A stretch of 46,974 bases of DNA, taken from assembly GCA_017881245.1 (NCBI GenBank), contig JADGRC010000061.1, forward strand, positions 1-46,974, given 5' to 3'. Position 1 is the first letter of the stretch. Each line of letters starts with the position of its first letter. A program made the position numbers and the translations under genes. Below, one piece after another: positions 9,293-19,314 of the stretch. This DNA is from Pseudomonadota bacterium (GTDB lineage: Bacteria; Myxococcota_A; Polyangia; Fen-1088). The notes under the pieces are model-generated. The model ran no database searches. It was not told where the DNA came from and saw only the letters and a list, made by a program, of their open reading frames with translations.

Positions 9293-11212
9293 ATGGCCAC
9301 GCCGTCGTCAAGCGACTACACGTCGGAGCACATCACGGTCCTGGAAGGCCTGGAGCCGGTTCGTCGCCGACCAGGCATGTACATCGGCGGCACCGACAAT
9401 CGGGGCTATCACCACCTCCTGTGGGAGATCGTCGACAACTCCGTCGACGAGGTCATCAATGGTTACGGTTCGCACATCCAGGTGACGCTCCACGCGGACC
9501 ACCGGTCGGCCACCGTCGTGGACGACGGTCGGGGCATTCCCGTGGACATCAAGAAGGAATTCAAGAAGTCGGCGCTGGAACTGGTCCTGACCACGCTGCA
9601 CGCGGGCGGCAAGTTCTCGTCCGCGCAGTACCAATTCTCGGGTGGGTTGCACGGCGTCGGGTCGTCGGTGGTCAACGCTCTGTCCGAGGAGCTGGTGGCG
9701 ACGGTCAAACGCGATGGGGCGGAGTGGCAGCAGAGTTACAAGCGGGGCAAGGCCACCGGTAAGATCGCCAAGGTCGGCGCCGCCCGTGGCACGGGTACGT
9801 CGATCCTCTTTCGCCCCGATCCCGAGATCTTCGGAAAGCAGTCCTTCGACGCGGAGACCATCCGCTATCGACTGGATACAAAGGCCTTCCTTCACAAGGG
9901 CCTGAAGATCACGTTTCGCGACGAGGCCGCGAAGACCACCGAGGTTTTCGAGCACGCCGGCGGAATAGCGGACTTCTTGACGAAGCTCATCGCCGATCGG
10001 GGTAAGGCACCGACCGTCCCTCAGGTCGTGTACGTCCAGCGTGACGCGGAACAGGGCTTTCGTCTGGAGGCGGCGCTCCAGTGGACCGAATCGCCCGATG
10101 AGACGCTGCGGTCCTACGTCAACGGAATTCCAACGACGCAGGGGGGGACGCACGAGCAAGGGCTGCGTGCCGCCGTGGTCAAGGCGATGCGGTCGTTCAT
10201 GGAGACCGCCAACCTGGTGCCAAAAGGCGTCACCGTTTCGGCCGAGGACATTCGCGAAGGCATCGTCGGTGTCCTTTCCATCTACATGCAAGAGCCCCAG
10301 TTCCAGGGCCAGACCAAGGAGCGCCTCGGCAGTCCGGAAGTTCAAGCCCAGGTCGACAACATCGTCCGCGCGGCTCTGGAAAAGTTTCTGTTGGAAAACC
10401 GAACCGCCGGCGCGGCCATCGTCGAACGTGTCGCGCTGGCCGCGAAGGCCCGCGAGGCGTCGCGGGCGGCATCACAGGCCGTGTCGCGCAAGACGGCGGT
10501 GTCGCACCGGTTGAATTTGCCCGGCAAATTGGCCGACTGCTCGTCGACCGACCCGGCGAAGAGCGAGCTATTCATCGTCGAGGGCGACAGCGCAGGCGGG
10601 TCCGCCAAGCAGGGACGGGAGCGTCGAACCCAAGCGATTCTGCCGCTGCGGGGCAAAGTGTTGAACACCGAGCAGGCCTCGCTGCAGAAGGTTCTGCTCA
10701 ACAAAGAGCTGCAAGATGTCGTGTCGGCCCTGGGGTGCGGCGTGGGCGCGGACTTCAAGATCGAGCGTTTGCGGTATCACAAGATTGTCCTGCTCATGGA
10801 CGCCGATTCCGACGGTCACCACATCGCGACGCTGTTGTTGACGTTCTTCTACCGCCATCTGCGACCTTTGATTGAACAGGGCTACGTGTATCTGGCGCAA
10901 CCTCCGCTGTTCCGTATCGACCACGGCAAGGAAACCCACTGGGCACTCGACGAGGCGGATCGGGAACGCATCGTGGCGGGTCTGCCCAAGAACGCCAGGC
11001 CGGAGATCATGCGCTTCAAGGGCCTCGGCGAGATGCAGCCTGAAGAACTCAAACGCACGACGCTGGACCCCGCCACGCGCCGCTTCTTGCGCGTCACGAT
11101 CGTCGACGGCGCCGAGACCGACCGCGTCTTGGGCGAGCTCATGGGCAAGGACGTCGAGGCGCGCTTCAAATTCATCATGGAACGCTCCGCGCAGGCGGAT
11201 CTGGATATATAG
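9293..11212 (+). CDS. parE: Type IIA topoisomerase subunit B (topoisomerase IV ParE-like)
   Basis: [90 protein letters not shown]. Its ATG directly abuts the parC stop (tagATG). Confidence 0.92.
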   Translation: MATPSSSDYTSEHITVLEGLEPVRRRPGMYIGGTDNRGYHHLLWEIVDNSVDEVINGYGSHIQVTLHADHRSATVVDDGRGIPVDIKKEFKKSALELVLTTLHAGGKFSSAQYQFSGGLHGVGSSVVNALSEELVATVKRDGAEWQQSYKRGKATGKIAKVGAARGTGTSILFRPDPEIFGKQSFDAETIRYRLDTKAFLHKGLKITFRDEAAKTTEVFEHAGGIADFLTKLIADRGKAPTVPQVVYVQRDAEQGFRLEAALQWTESPDETLRSYVNGIPTTQGGTHEQGLRAAVVKAMRSFMETANLVPKGVTVSAEDIREGIVGVLSIYMQEPQFQGQTKERLGSPEVQAQVDNIVRAALEKFLLENRTAGAAIVERVALAAKAREASRAASQAVSRKTAVSHRLNLPGKLADCSSTDPAKSELFIVEGDSAGGSAKQGRERRTQAILPLRGKVLNTEQASLQKVLLNKELQDVVSALGCGVGADFKIERLRYHKIVLLMDADSDGHHIATLLLTFFYRHLRPLIEQGYVYLAQPPLFRIDHGKETHWALDEADRERIVAGLPKNARPEIMRFKGLGEMQPEELKRTTLDPATRRFLRVTIVDGAETDRVLGELMGKDVEARFKFIMERSAQADLDI

Positions 11213-11275
11213 GGGTTGGCGATCACGGCGGATGGCCCCATTCGGATGGTGACCGCCGAGACTCGCAACTTCGAC

Positions 11276-13009
11276 CTATTTCCGCGGCGGCTTCGTTGAA
11301 ATCCACGCGCGCGACGTCGCGACGGATTCCGCGTACGCGTCGACGCTTTGTGATCGTCGTTCCGCGGACCAGCCCAAGACGTCGCCGAGGACGGACGCCG
11401 CGCGCGCGACGACGCCCATCCCTTGGTCCCGCGCATCCCGGAAGACGGGAATACGGCGGCGCAAGACGTCCTCGACTTCGGTGACCAGCTCGTTACGCGC
11501 GGCGTGCAGGACCTCGGCCCATAGATATGGCAAGTCCGGATCGATTCGCGCCGACAGGTCCACGGGGGTCACGGCGGGCAGGTCGACCACCGTTCGCGGC
11601 GCCGATCGCGCCCGCTGAGATTGCGACCAGGGTTCCGACATGCAGGCGACGACGCGCCCCGCGCGGGAGCCGTACGATTGACGTAGGTGGCGTTCGACGT
11701 CGGGGGCCAACTCGACCTCGCCGAGCGAGACGCGCGCCGGATCGGCGTTACCTCCAGGCAGCGGGCGCTTCCCGGTCGAACAGGGCGCCACGGCGTCCTC
11801 GTAGCCGCGATCCCGGGACAGCTCCACGATCCGGTCGACGGCCTCCTCGGCCATGCGGCGGTAGGTCGTCAGCTTGCCGCCCACGATCGTCAAGAGGCCG
11901 TCGGGCTCGATCAGGATCTCGTGCTCCCGGGACGTCGCCGAGACCGTATGGGCGGGCACTTCGACGAGGGGGCGCAAGCCCGCATACGTCGACACCACGT
12001 CGTCGGGCGTGACCGCGACGCCCGGGAACCCAGCGTTCACCACGTCGATCAGGTAGTCCACGTCCTCGGCGCGGGCCGCGATCACGTCGCCGGGGCGCGG
12101 CGGACGGCGGGTTTGCCCCGGTGGGCTCCAGTCGGTGTCCGTCGTGCCGACAATCGTGCGCCGCCCCGCGGGCAGCATGAAGACCAGGCGGCCGTCGCGT
12201 GGCGAGCGTAGGACGGTGGCGCGCCCTCCATGAGGCATCCTGGCGGCGTCGAGCACCAGATGAACGCCCAGGGTCGGGCGCAGGTTGTGACGTCCGCGGT
12301 CGAACGCGTCGGAGAACGGACCCGTCGCGTTCACGATGACGCGCGCTCGAATCGTCAGTTCGACGCCGGCGGCGCGATCGCGTGCCAGGGCGGCACATGC
12401 GCGTCCGCGCCGATCGCGCACGAGCTCGGTCACCGTCACGCGCGGGGCTACGACCGCTCCCGCAACCGCGGCGTCGAGGATGGTCTCCAACACCAGCCGA
12501 GCGTCGTCGGTCTGACAGTCGACATAGAGCTGCGCCCCCTGCAATCCCGCCTTGCGCAACAGCGGTGACAATGTCGATACCTCTACGCGCGATACGCGTC
12601 GACCCCCGACGGGGCGCCGCCATAGCGCCAACCCGTTGTAAAGCGCGATTCCCGCGCCGAGCACGTTCAGCCGGGGGGCCAGACCCTTGTACGCCGGAAA
12701 CAAGAATTCAATCGGGCGGCACAGGTGCGGAGCCGTGGCCATCAGGCGCCGCCGCTCGGAAAGAGCCTCGAACACCAGTGCGAGATCGCCGTACTGCAAG
12801 TACCGCAGTCCGCCGTGAATCAATTTCGACGAATAGCTGGATGTCTCACCGGCGAAGTCGCCCCGATCCACCAATGCGACCCGGAATCCGCGCAAGGCGG
12901 CGTCGCGCGCGATACCGGCACCCGTGGCGCCACCGCCGACCACCAGGACGTCGAAGGAGTCGTCGTTCAGGCGCCGGAGTGTCTGCTCGCGCGCGGAGGC
13001 CGCGATCAT
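11276..13009 (-). CDS. glpD: FAD-dependent glycerol-3-phosphate dehydrogenase
   Basis: DVLVVGGGATGAGIARDAALRGFRVALVDRGDFAGETSSYSSKLIHGGLRYLQYGD; IVGTTDTDW; IVGGKLTTYRRMAEEAVD. Confidence 0.93.
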   Translation of the reverse strand: MIAASAREQTLRRLNDDSFDVLVVGGGATGAGIARDAALRGFRVALVDRGDFAGETSSYSSKLIHGGLRYLQYGDLALVFEALSERRRLMATAPHLCRPIEFLFPAYKGLAPRLNVLGAGIALYNGLALWRRPVGGRRVSRVEVSTLSPLLRKAGLQGAQLYVDCQTDDARLVLETILDAAVAGAVVAPRVTVTELVRDRRGRACAALARDRAAGVELTIRARVIVNATGPFSDAFDRGRHNLRPTLGVHLVLDAARMPHGGRATVLRSPRDGRLVFMLPAGRRTIVGTTDTDWSPPGQTRRPPRPGDVIAARAEDVDYLIDVVNAGFPGVAVTPDDVVSTYAGLRPLVEVPAHTVSATSREHEILIEPDGLLTIVGGKLTTYRRMAEEAVDRIVELSRDRGYEDAVAPCSTGKRPLPGGNADPARVSLGEVELAPDVERHLRQSYGSRAGRVVACMSEPWSQSQRARSAPRTVVDLPAVTPVDLSARIDPDLPYLWAEVLHAARNELVTEVEDVLRRRIPVFRDARDQGMGVVARAASVLGDVLGWSAERRSQSVDAYAESVATSRAWISTKPPRK

Positions 13010-14808
13010 TCCTTCAGCGCGATGTGCAGTTCATCGAGTTGCTTGGGCGAGACGACGGAAGGGGCATCGGTCAGGAGATCGGTGCCCTTCTGAGTCTTCG
13101 GAAAGGCGATGACGTCACGAAGGGAATCGGCGCCGCACAAAAGCATGGCCAAGCGATCGACGCCGGCGGCGATTCCACCATGAGGTGGCGGTCCGTAGCG
13201 GAAGGCCTCCAGCAGGAAGCCGAACTTCGCGCGCGCGTCTTCCTCGGACAAGCCAAGCGCTCGAAAGACCCGCGCCTGAACGTCGGACTGATGAATTCGG
13301 ATCGAGCCCCCCGCGATCTCGTTGCCGTTCAAGACGAGATCATACGCTCGGGCGCGAACCGAAGCCGGGTCGCTCTCCAGGCACTCCAGGTCCGATGGAA
13401 ACGGCGACGTGAACGGATGGTGAGCGGCCACCATGTGTCCCCCCTCCGCCTCCTCGAACAGCGGAAAATCCGTTACCCAGGCGAACCTCCATTGTCCCTT
13501 GGGGATGAGGCCGAATTTGTCAGCCAAGTGCAGGCGCAAGCCTCCTAGAACCGCGTTCACCAGTTTCTTCGAACCGAACTGGAAGAACAGCAGATCGCCC
13601 TCTTCGGCGTTCGCCGCGGTGTTGATGTCCGCGCGCAGCTCGTCGGTGATCGTCTTCATGGGGGATTGCGTCCAAGCCCCGCCCGCCGCCACGCGAGCGC
13701 GCGCGAGACCCCGCGCCCCGAAGCCCTTGACGTATTCCTCCAACTTGTCGAGATCGGCGCGCGACATCTTGGACGCGACCGCCGCGGGTAGCTTCCAGCC
13801 CTTGACGATGTTCGTGGGGCCGGCAATCGCGGCGCGCAGCAGTTCCACGCTTCCGCCCTCGTGCTTCCGGACCGCGCCCGTGAGGTCGAACAGCGGCAGG
13901 TCGAATCGCAAATCGGGCTTGTCGGAGCCATAACGCCCCATCGCGTCGGCGTACGTCAGTCGGGCGAAGGGTGTGGGGAGCGTGACGCCGAGGACATCCT
14001 TCCACAGCGACGCGACCAGTCCCTCCACGATTCGGTAGACGTCTTCCTCGACGACAAAGCTCATTTCAACGTCGATCTGGGTGAACTCCGGTTGGCGGTC
14101 GAGGCGCAGGTCCTCGTCGCGAAAGCAACGGACAATCTGGAAGTAGCGATCGAACCCAGCCACCATGAACAACTGCTTGAATATCTGCGGCGACTCCGCC
14201 AATGCGTAAAACTGTCCGGGGTTCATGCGCGAGGGGACCAGGAAATTCCGCGCGCCTCCCGGCGTGTACTTGACCATGAAGGGCGTCTCGATCTCCGCGA
14301 AGCCGTTCTCCGCCAGGTGGCGACGCGCGGTCTGATAGATCTGCGAACGAATCAGAAAATTCTTCTGAAGACTGGGGCGGCGCAGATCCAGATATCGGTG
14401 CTTCAGACGGATAGTCTCGTTGGCGGCGTCGTCGCCAATTTCGAACGGCGGTGTTTCGGACCGAGAGAAAATCGTCAAGCGGTCGGCTCGCACTTCGATG
14501 TCGCCGGTGGCCAGGTTCTTGTTCCGGTACTCGCCCCGTTCCTGTACGACGCCCGTCACGCCCACGCAAAATTCGTTGCGCAGCTCGCCAGCCAGCGCGT
14601 GCGCTTCCGCGTTGACGTGCGGTTCGAACACGATTTGGGTGATCCCTCCCCGATCGCGCAGATCGATAAAGACGCAGCCACCGTGATCGCGACGGGCGGC
14701 CACCCAACCAAAGAGAACGACGGATTTGCCTGTTTCGGAGGAGCGGAGCGCGCCGCAGTCGTGAGATCGCTTCAGTTCGGACAAGAACGTGGGTTGCGGA
14801 TCGGACAT
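13006..14808 (-). CDS. aspS: Aspartyl-tRNA synthetase
   Basis: GWVAARRDHGGCVFIDLRDRGGITQIVFEP; ARNFLVPSRMNPGQFYALAESPQIFKQLFMVAGFDRYFQIVRCFRDEDLRLDRQPEFTQIDVEMSF; C-terminal GGIAAGVDRLAMLL. Confidence 0.95.
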   Translation of the reverse strand: MSDPQPTFLSELKRSHDCGALRSSETGKSVVLFGWVAARRDHGGCVFIDLRDRGGITQIVFEPHVNAEAHALAGELRNEFCVGVTGVVQERGEYRNKNLATGDIEVRADRLTIFSRSETPPFEIGDDAANETIRLKHRYLDLRRPSLQKNFLIRSQIYQTARRHLAENGFAEIETPFMVKYTPGGARNFLVPSRMNPGQFYALAESPQIFKQLFMVAGFDRYFQIVRCFRDEDLRLDRQPEFTQIDVEMSFVVEEDVYRIVEGLVASLWKDVLGVTLPTPFARLTYADAMGRYGSDKPDLRFDLPLFDLTGAVRKHEGGSVELLRAAIAGPTNIVKGWKLPAAVASKMSRADLDKLEEYVKGFGARGLARARVAAGGAWTQSPMKTITDELRADINTAANAEEGDLLFFQFGSKKLVNAVLGGLRLHLADKFGLIPKGQWRFAWVTDFPLFEEAEGGHMVAAHHPFTSPFPSDLECLESDPASVRARAYDLVLNGNEIAGGSIRIHQSDVQARVFRALGLSEEDARAKFGFLLEAFRYGPPPHGGIAAGVDRLAMLLCGADSLRDVIAFPKTQKGTDLLTDAPSVVSPKQLDELHIALKE

Positions 14809-14948
14809 GCCGCCGACGTTAACACGAACTGTTTTCGCCGGCGGATGGCATCAGCATTCGCGCGAAGGGTTCGCACAGGCCGCGCGTGCGCGGTGCGATT
14901 TCACCGATCGCGCTTGCCGAGCGGCCGGCTGGCATCTAACTTGGAGTT

Positions 14949-15905
14949 GTGCGTCTGCGGGTCCTGTATCACGGCAATTGTTTCGATGGCTGCAGTTCGG
15001 CCGCGATTTTTTCGCGCTTCTACCGTGAGAAGGTAGCCCGCGATCCCCTCGAGGTGGTCTTTCGGCCGCTTGAGCACAAGGGTGACGCCCAGCCGTTTCC
15101 TGCGGATTGCTTCGACGGCGATGAGAACGTCTGCGTGGATTTTCGGTACTCGCAGGATCCGCGCCTGAGCTGGTGGTTCGATCATCACGCGTCCGCGTTT
15201 CAGCTGCCCGGGGACGAGGCGCATTTTCGCGCGGATGCCACCGGCCGGAAGTTCTACGATCCAGCGGCGAAGAGCTGCGCTAAGTTCGTGTCGCGCATCT
15301 TGTCGGGCCAGTTTGGTTGGGATGCGTCGTCGCTGTCGGAGCTGATCGACTGGGCGGAGATCATCGACGGGGCGTTGTTCGCCGACGCGCAGACAGCCGT
15401 CGAGTTGCGCGAGCCCGCCCTGCAACTGATGACTTGGATAGAGAACAACCGAGACTTGGCGCTCGCGGATCGTTTCATCGGAGATCTCGCGTCACGTCCC
15501 CTGGCCGCGATTGCCGCGGATCCTTACGTCGCGGGCCCGCTGGGGCCGCTCCTCGCACAGCACGCCAAGAATATCGAAGTCGTGCGCGGCGTGGCGCGCC
15601 TGGACAAGGGCGTCGTGTTTTCCGATCTGGCCGACAGCGGCGCAACCGCGTTCAACAAGTTCATCGCCTATTATCTGTTTCCGGAGGCGCGGTACGCGGT
15701 CGCGGTGACGTTGGGCACGCGCGCGAAGGTGTCGGTGGGCTGTAACCCCTGGTCCACCGTGCCGCGAACGCATGAGATCAACAAGATCTGTGAGCGCTAC
15801 GGCGGCGGCGGGCACCCCGTCGTGGGCGCGGTGTCCGTTCCCAAGAACGAGATCGAGCGGGCACGTCAAATCGCCGCCGAAATCGTGGCCGAGCTTCAGC
15901 GCTGA
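14949..15905 (+). CDS. DHH-superfamily phosphoesterase-like protein (GTG start)
   Basis: VLYHGNCFDGCSSAAIFSRFY; DFRYSQDPRLSWWFDHHASAF; C-terminal RYGGGGHPVVGAVSVP resembles DHHA1 GGGH. Confidence 0.8.
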   Translation: MRLRVLYHGNCFDGCSSAAIFSRFYREKVARDPLEVVFRPLEHKGDAQPFPADCFDGDENVCVDFRYSQDPRLSWWFDHHASAFQLPGDEAHFRADATGRKFYDPAAKSCAKFVSRILSGQFGWDASSLSELIDWAEIIDGALFADAQTAVELREPALQLMTWIENNRDLALADRFIGDLASRPLAAIAADPYVAGPLGPLLAQHAKNIEVVRGVARLDKGVVFSDLADSGATAFNKFIAYYLFPEARYAVAVTLGTRAKVSVGCNPWSTVPRTHEINKICERYGGGGHPVVGAVSVPKNEIERARQIAAEIVAELQR

Positions 15906-15921
15906 GGCGCGGACAGCGCTC

Positions 15922-15985
15922 TAGAGCACCGCTCTCGAAATTGCGTCACAGCCGAACGTGACTCTATTTCGAGAGCGGTGCTCTA
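15922..15985. repeat. Perfect 20-bp inverted repeat with 24-bp spacer at a convergent gene junction
   Basis: tagagcaccgctctcgaaat (15922-15941) and its exact reverse complement atttcgagagcggtgctcta (15966-15985). The right arm covers the TAG stop complement (15983-15985) of the M1 peptidase gene. Confidence 0.92.
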
Positions 15986-18625
15986 ACGGCGGCGGATGGG
16001 AGCGTGTGGGCGTGAACGTCCACCGCGGCGGGTGGTGGGGCGCGCGCGCTTGGGGGGACGGGGGCCTCCGTCCCCGCCTTTGCGGGAGCCCGACGGCGGG
16101 GTGGCCGGCGGTTCCTTGGCGGCACCGGAACCTTGACCTTCAAGACCGTCGATCCGTTCGCGCAGTCTGGCGGCATCGGCTCGCAGGCGCTCCAACTCCT
16201 CTTGCAGCCGCGTGACTTGTTCGGTCGTGCGCGTTCCTTCCCGCAAGTCGGTGATGGCTTCCCGCATGCGACGGCTGGCCCGAGCATCGAGCTCACCCAC
16301 CAGGGCCCGTTCGATCGCGGGGATAGCGCGTCGATCGCCCAGGCGCACCAGCGCCATCGCGACTTCGGTGCGGACGCGAAAGTCGCGATCAGAGAAACGA
16401 TCCTCTAGGAATTCGCGCACCGGGCGCGGCGTCGCGGTCCCCTGCGCCAGTTCGGCCAGCGCGACGATCAAGGCCTTGCGGGGTTGAAATGGCCCGCCTC
16501 CCCGCCACGCGCCCCGCAGCAGGGGAATCGCCCGCTCGTCACCGGTGGCGCCCAAACCCTCGATGGCGCGGCTGCGAACGATATCTTGATACGACCGGCG
16601 GCTCATCAAACCGGGCAACAAATCCAGCGCGTCGGGCGCGCGGGACTTCCCGAGCGCCAGGGCCGTTTCGGCCTCGACGAAGACGCTCGGATCCCCGGCG
16701 CGTAACCACGCGCTCAGGGCGGCACCCGCGCGCGGATCGCCCCGAAACTCGCCGAGCGCCGTCGCGACCGCCCGACGTACGCGCGGATGCGATTGCCCGC
16801 GGGCGTCGAGAAGAAAATCCAGCGCATCCTGTCGCGCGGTCCGTCCGAGGGCCCGCGCGACCGCCGCGCGAACCGCCCAAAACGGATCGCCCGCCAGGGC
16901 TTTCCCGAGTGCCTGAATTCCCTCGGGCGCCGGTGCCTCGGCGAGCGCGCGCGCCGCGAGGATGCGATCGATTCCCAGCGTCGCCGCCTCGAGCTGTCGT
17001 CGCCACAGCGGGCGCGGCTTGTCCATCTTGATGGTCTTGAGAATCACGTCGCCCGAATCGAACACCACCTGGGTGGGTCGTTCCGGGAACCGAAACTTGA
17101 ATACGTGTGATCGCTCCGAAATGGCGATTGTCTCGTCCTTGATCGAACCCGCGACCTCGAATCTCACGCCGACATCGAACCTAAACAACGGCGTCTCGTC
17201 GGAGATTTTTTGTTTTTGCTCGACCCGAAGGTGGCCAACCCCTTGCTCGGTGTCCCAGGTCCATGTGCACGCCAGATCGGGATGCCCGGCGCGCGCGACC
17301 CACCGATCGAAGAACGGATCCAGGTTTCGCCCCGTGACATCCTCGATTGCGCGTGACAGATCGCGGGTCTCGACGGATTTCTGGGCGTGCCGGGTGGCAT
17401 AGTGCCGGATGGCCTCCCAGAAGGGCTCGTCCCCCAACATGTGCCGCACCATGTGCAGCACGCGACCACCCTTGTCGTACAGGTGCCCATCGAACAGGTG
17501 AATAGGCTCGTCGTACTGTCGGCACACGATGGGGCGCTGGTATCGACCGGCCTCGCCAAAGTAGGTCTCGGCGTCCGTCAGCAATTCGACGTCGGCCTCA
17601 TCGCGCCCCTTCGCGTGTTCGCGCCACACGTACTCGAAATATGTGGCGAAGCCTTCATTTAACCAGGCCTCCGACCATTCCCGGCAGGTCAGCAGGTCAC
17701 CCCACCATTGGTGGGCCAGCTCGTGCGACACCAGGCCGTCCACGTCGTGGTCCAGCGCCGCCCGTTCGTCGAGCAGCACGAGATCGGTCAGCGTGGTCGC
17801 GCTGGTGTTCTCCATTCCGCCGAAGATGAAATCGGATACGGTGATCTGGCTGTAGCGGCGGTGCGGGTAGGGGACACCGATGCGAGCCGAAAAATGATCG
17901 ATCATTTGCGGCGTGCGCCCGAAACTGCGCCGGGCGTCATCCTCCCGGCCGGCGGGAACATACGCGAACACGTCCACGCCGGTCTCCGGGGCGCGGGCAG
18001 CGATCTCGACGAACGGACCGCATACAATCGTGACCAGGTAGGGCGGGTGTGGAAGGTCGAGGCCGTAGTGCCAGCGGATGCGCCCATCCGGGAGCACGGC
18101 GCGGTCGCGCAGATCGCCGTTCGAAAGCAGGAAGTTTCCGGCGGGCGCCGTCGCGATCACCTCGGTCGGTGCCTTCTCGATCGGCGTGTCGACGCACGGG
18201 AAGTAGTAGCGGGAGTCATCGTCCTGTCCCTGCGTCCAGCACTGCGGCGCCCGATCGGGGTGATCGGCGTCCGGGCCGATGAAGTAAAGGCCACGGCGCG
18301 GCTGACAGCGGTACCGCACCGTCAACGCCGCCTGCGCGCCGCGCGCCAGCGGTTTTAGCAGTGGGACGTACAACTTCTCGCCGTCGTACTGGAACGTCCG
18401 GATCTCCTGGCCATCCACTGCGACCGAATCTATTGTCATCTCGACCGCATCCAATGTGACGGACGCCAGGTGCTCGCGGCGCGCCTCCAGATGCAGCGTC
18501 GCCGCCCCAGTTAGTCGCCGTCCGACGAGGTCCAGGTCGACCTCCAGACGGACTTGCGCCGTCCGGAACGGACGGTCGGGGGTGAACCGCAAAGGGGTTC
18601 CGGGCGGCGAGAACCGTTTCGACAT
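15983..18625 (-). CDS. M1-family metallo-aminopeptidase with C-terminal HEAT-like repeats and a basic low-complexity tail
   Basis: GGMENTSATTLTD; HELAHQWWGDLLTCREWSEAWLNEGFATYFEY (HExxH-18-E); repeated helical ALGKALAGDPFWAVRAAVARALGRTARQDALDFLLDA units; tail PPKRARPTTRRGGRSRPHAPIRRR. Confidence 0.92.
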   Translation of the reverse strand: MSKRFSPPGTPLRFTPDRPFRTAQVRLEVDLDLVGRRLTGAATLHLEARREHLASVTLDAVEMTIDSVAVDGQEIRTFQYDGEKLYVPLLKPLARGAQAALTVRYRCQPRRGLYFIGPDADHPDRAPQCWTQGQDDDSRYYFPCVDTPIEKAPTEVIATAPAGNFLLSNGDLRDRAVLPDGRIRWHYGLDLPHPPYLVTIVCGPFVEIAARAPETGVDVFAYVPAGREDDARRSFGRTPQMIDHFSARIGVPYPHRRYSQITVSDFIFGGMENTSATTLTDLVLLDERAALDHDVDGLVSHELAHQWWGDLLTCREWSEAWLNEGFATYFEYVWREHAKGRDEADVELLTDAETYFGEAGRYQRPIVCRQYDEPIHLFDGHLYDKGGRVLHMVRHMLGDEPFWEAIRHYATRHAQKSVETRDLSRAIEDVTGRNLDPFFDRWVARAGHPDLACTWTWDTEQGVGHLRVEQKQKISDETPLFRFDVGVRFEVAGSIKDETIAISERSHVFKFRFPERPTQVVFDSGDVILKTIKMDKPRPLWRRQLEAATLGIDRILAARALAEAPAPEGIQALGKALAGDPFWAVRAAVARALGRTARQDALDFLLDARGQSHPRVRRAVATALGEFRGDPRAGAALSAWLRAGDPSVFVEAETALALGKSRAPDALDLLPGLMSRRSYQDIVRSRAIEGLGATGDERAIPLLRGAWRGGGPFQPRKALIVALAELAQGTATPRPVREFLEDRFSDRDFRVRTEVAMALVRLGDRRAIPAIERALVGELDARASRRMREAITDLREGTRTTEQVTRLQEELERLRADAARLRERIDGLEGQGSGAAKEPPATPPSGSRKGGDGGPRPPKRARPTTRRGGRSRPHAPIRRR

Positions 18626-18808
18626 GGGCGTCGACGTTACACGCGCGTCGCTGACGGTTCCAATCGTCGGCTGGGGCGCAGCTCGGGCGCATGCTTCTGA
18701 TGAGGCCGAACTGACCTCGACCGCGTCCTCGTCACGACGGGACCACGCGGACCACGTGGACTACGGGCGGATGTGGAAATTGTCGCGGTTGGGGACGACA
18801 ATCCCGCC

Positions 18809-19282
18809 ATGAGCGAACGGGCCCCTGTCGAACGGTCGTATCTGATGCGGGGGGCGACCCCACGCGAGATCTATGAAGTTGTCGTGGATTTCGAGGCGTA
18901 TCCGCGTTTGTTTCCCGAATTCAAGTCGGTGCGGGTGCTCGACCGTCGGCCCCCACTGGTGCGCGCCGAGTTCCGGGTGGAAGTGGTCCTCGCGGTTCGC
19001 TACGTGCTGGATCTGAAATGCGATGCGGATGCCCTCACCGTTGACTGGACGTATGTCGAGGGCGAAATCGTCGTCGATTCGGCGGGCGGTTGGCGCTTTA
19101 CGATCGATCCGGCCGGTACCAAGGTCGACTACCGGGCATCCGTGTTGGTGAAGGCGCCTCTGCCCGGTTTCATCGTTCGCAAGGCGACCGACGCCCTGGT
19201 CGCGGCGTCGATTCCCAGCATGTTCGCGTCAATCGATCGCGAGGTTCGGCAACGGCGGGGCGCGCGGGGGACCACGCCGTAG
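18809..19282 (+). CDS. SRPBCC / polyketide-cyclase-like (START fold) protein
   Basis: RSYLMRGATPREIYEVVVDFEAYPRLFPEFKSVRVLDRRPPLVRAEFRVEVVLAVRYVLDL; typical ribosome-association toxin/COQ10-like pattern. Confidence 0.8.
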   Translation: MSERAPVERSYLMRGATPREIYEVVVDFEAYPRLFPEFKSVRVLDRRPPLVRAEFRVEVVLAVRYVLDLKCDADALTVDWTYVEGEIVVDSAGGWRFTIDPAGTKVDYRASVLVKAPLPGFIVRKATDALVAASIPSMFASIDREVRQRRGARGTTP

Positions 19283-19314
19283 GCTTGCCACCCTGGTGGC
19301 CGGCGCTCGCGTGC

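Noticed and set aside
11213-11275. Possible cggcgg/ccgccg hairpin between parE and glpD
   Set aside because: Short GC-only stem with a long loop; no strong terminator character.
18740-18775. gaccacgcggaccacgtgga direct repeat/palindrome upstream of the SRPBCC gene
   Set aside because: Only two short imperfect units in GC-rich DNA; not distinguishable from chance without a genome-wide comparison.
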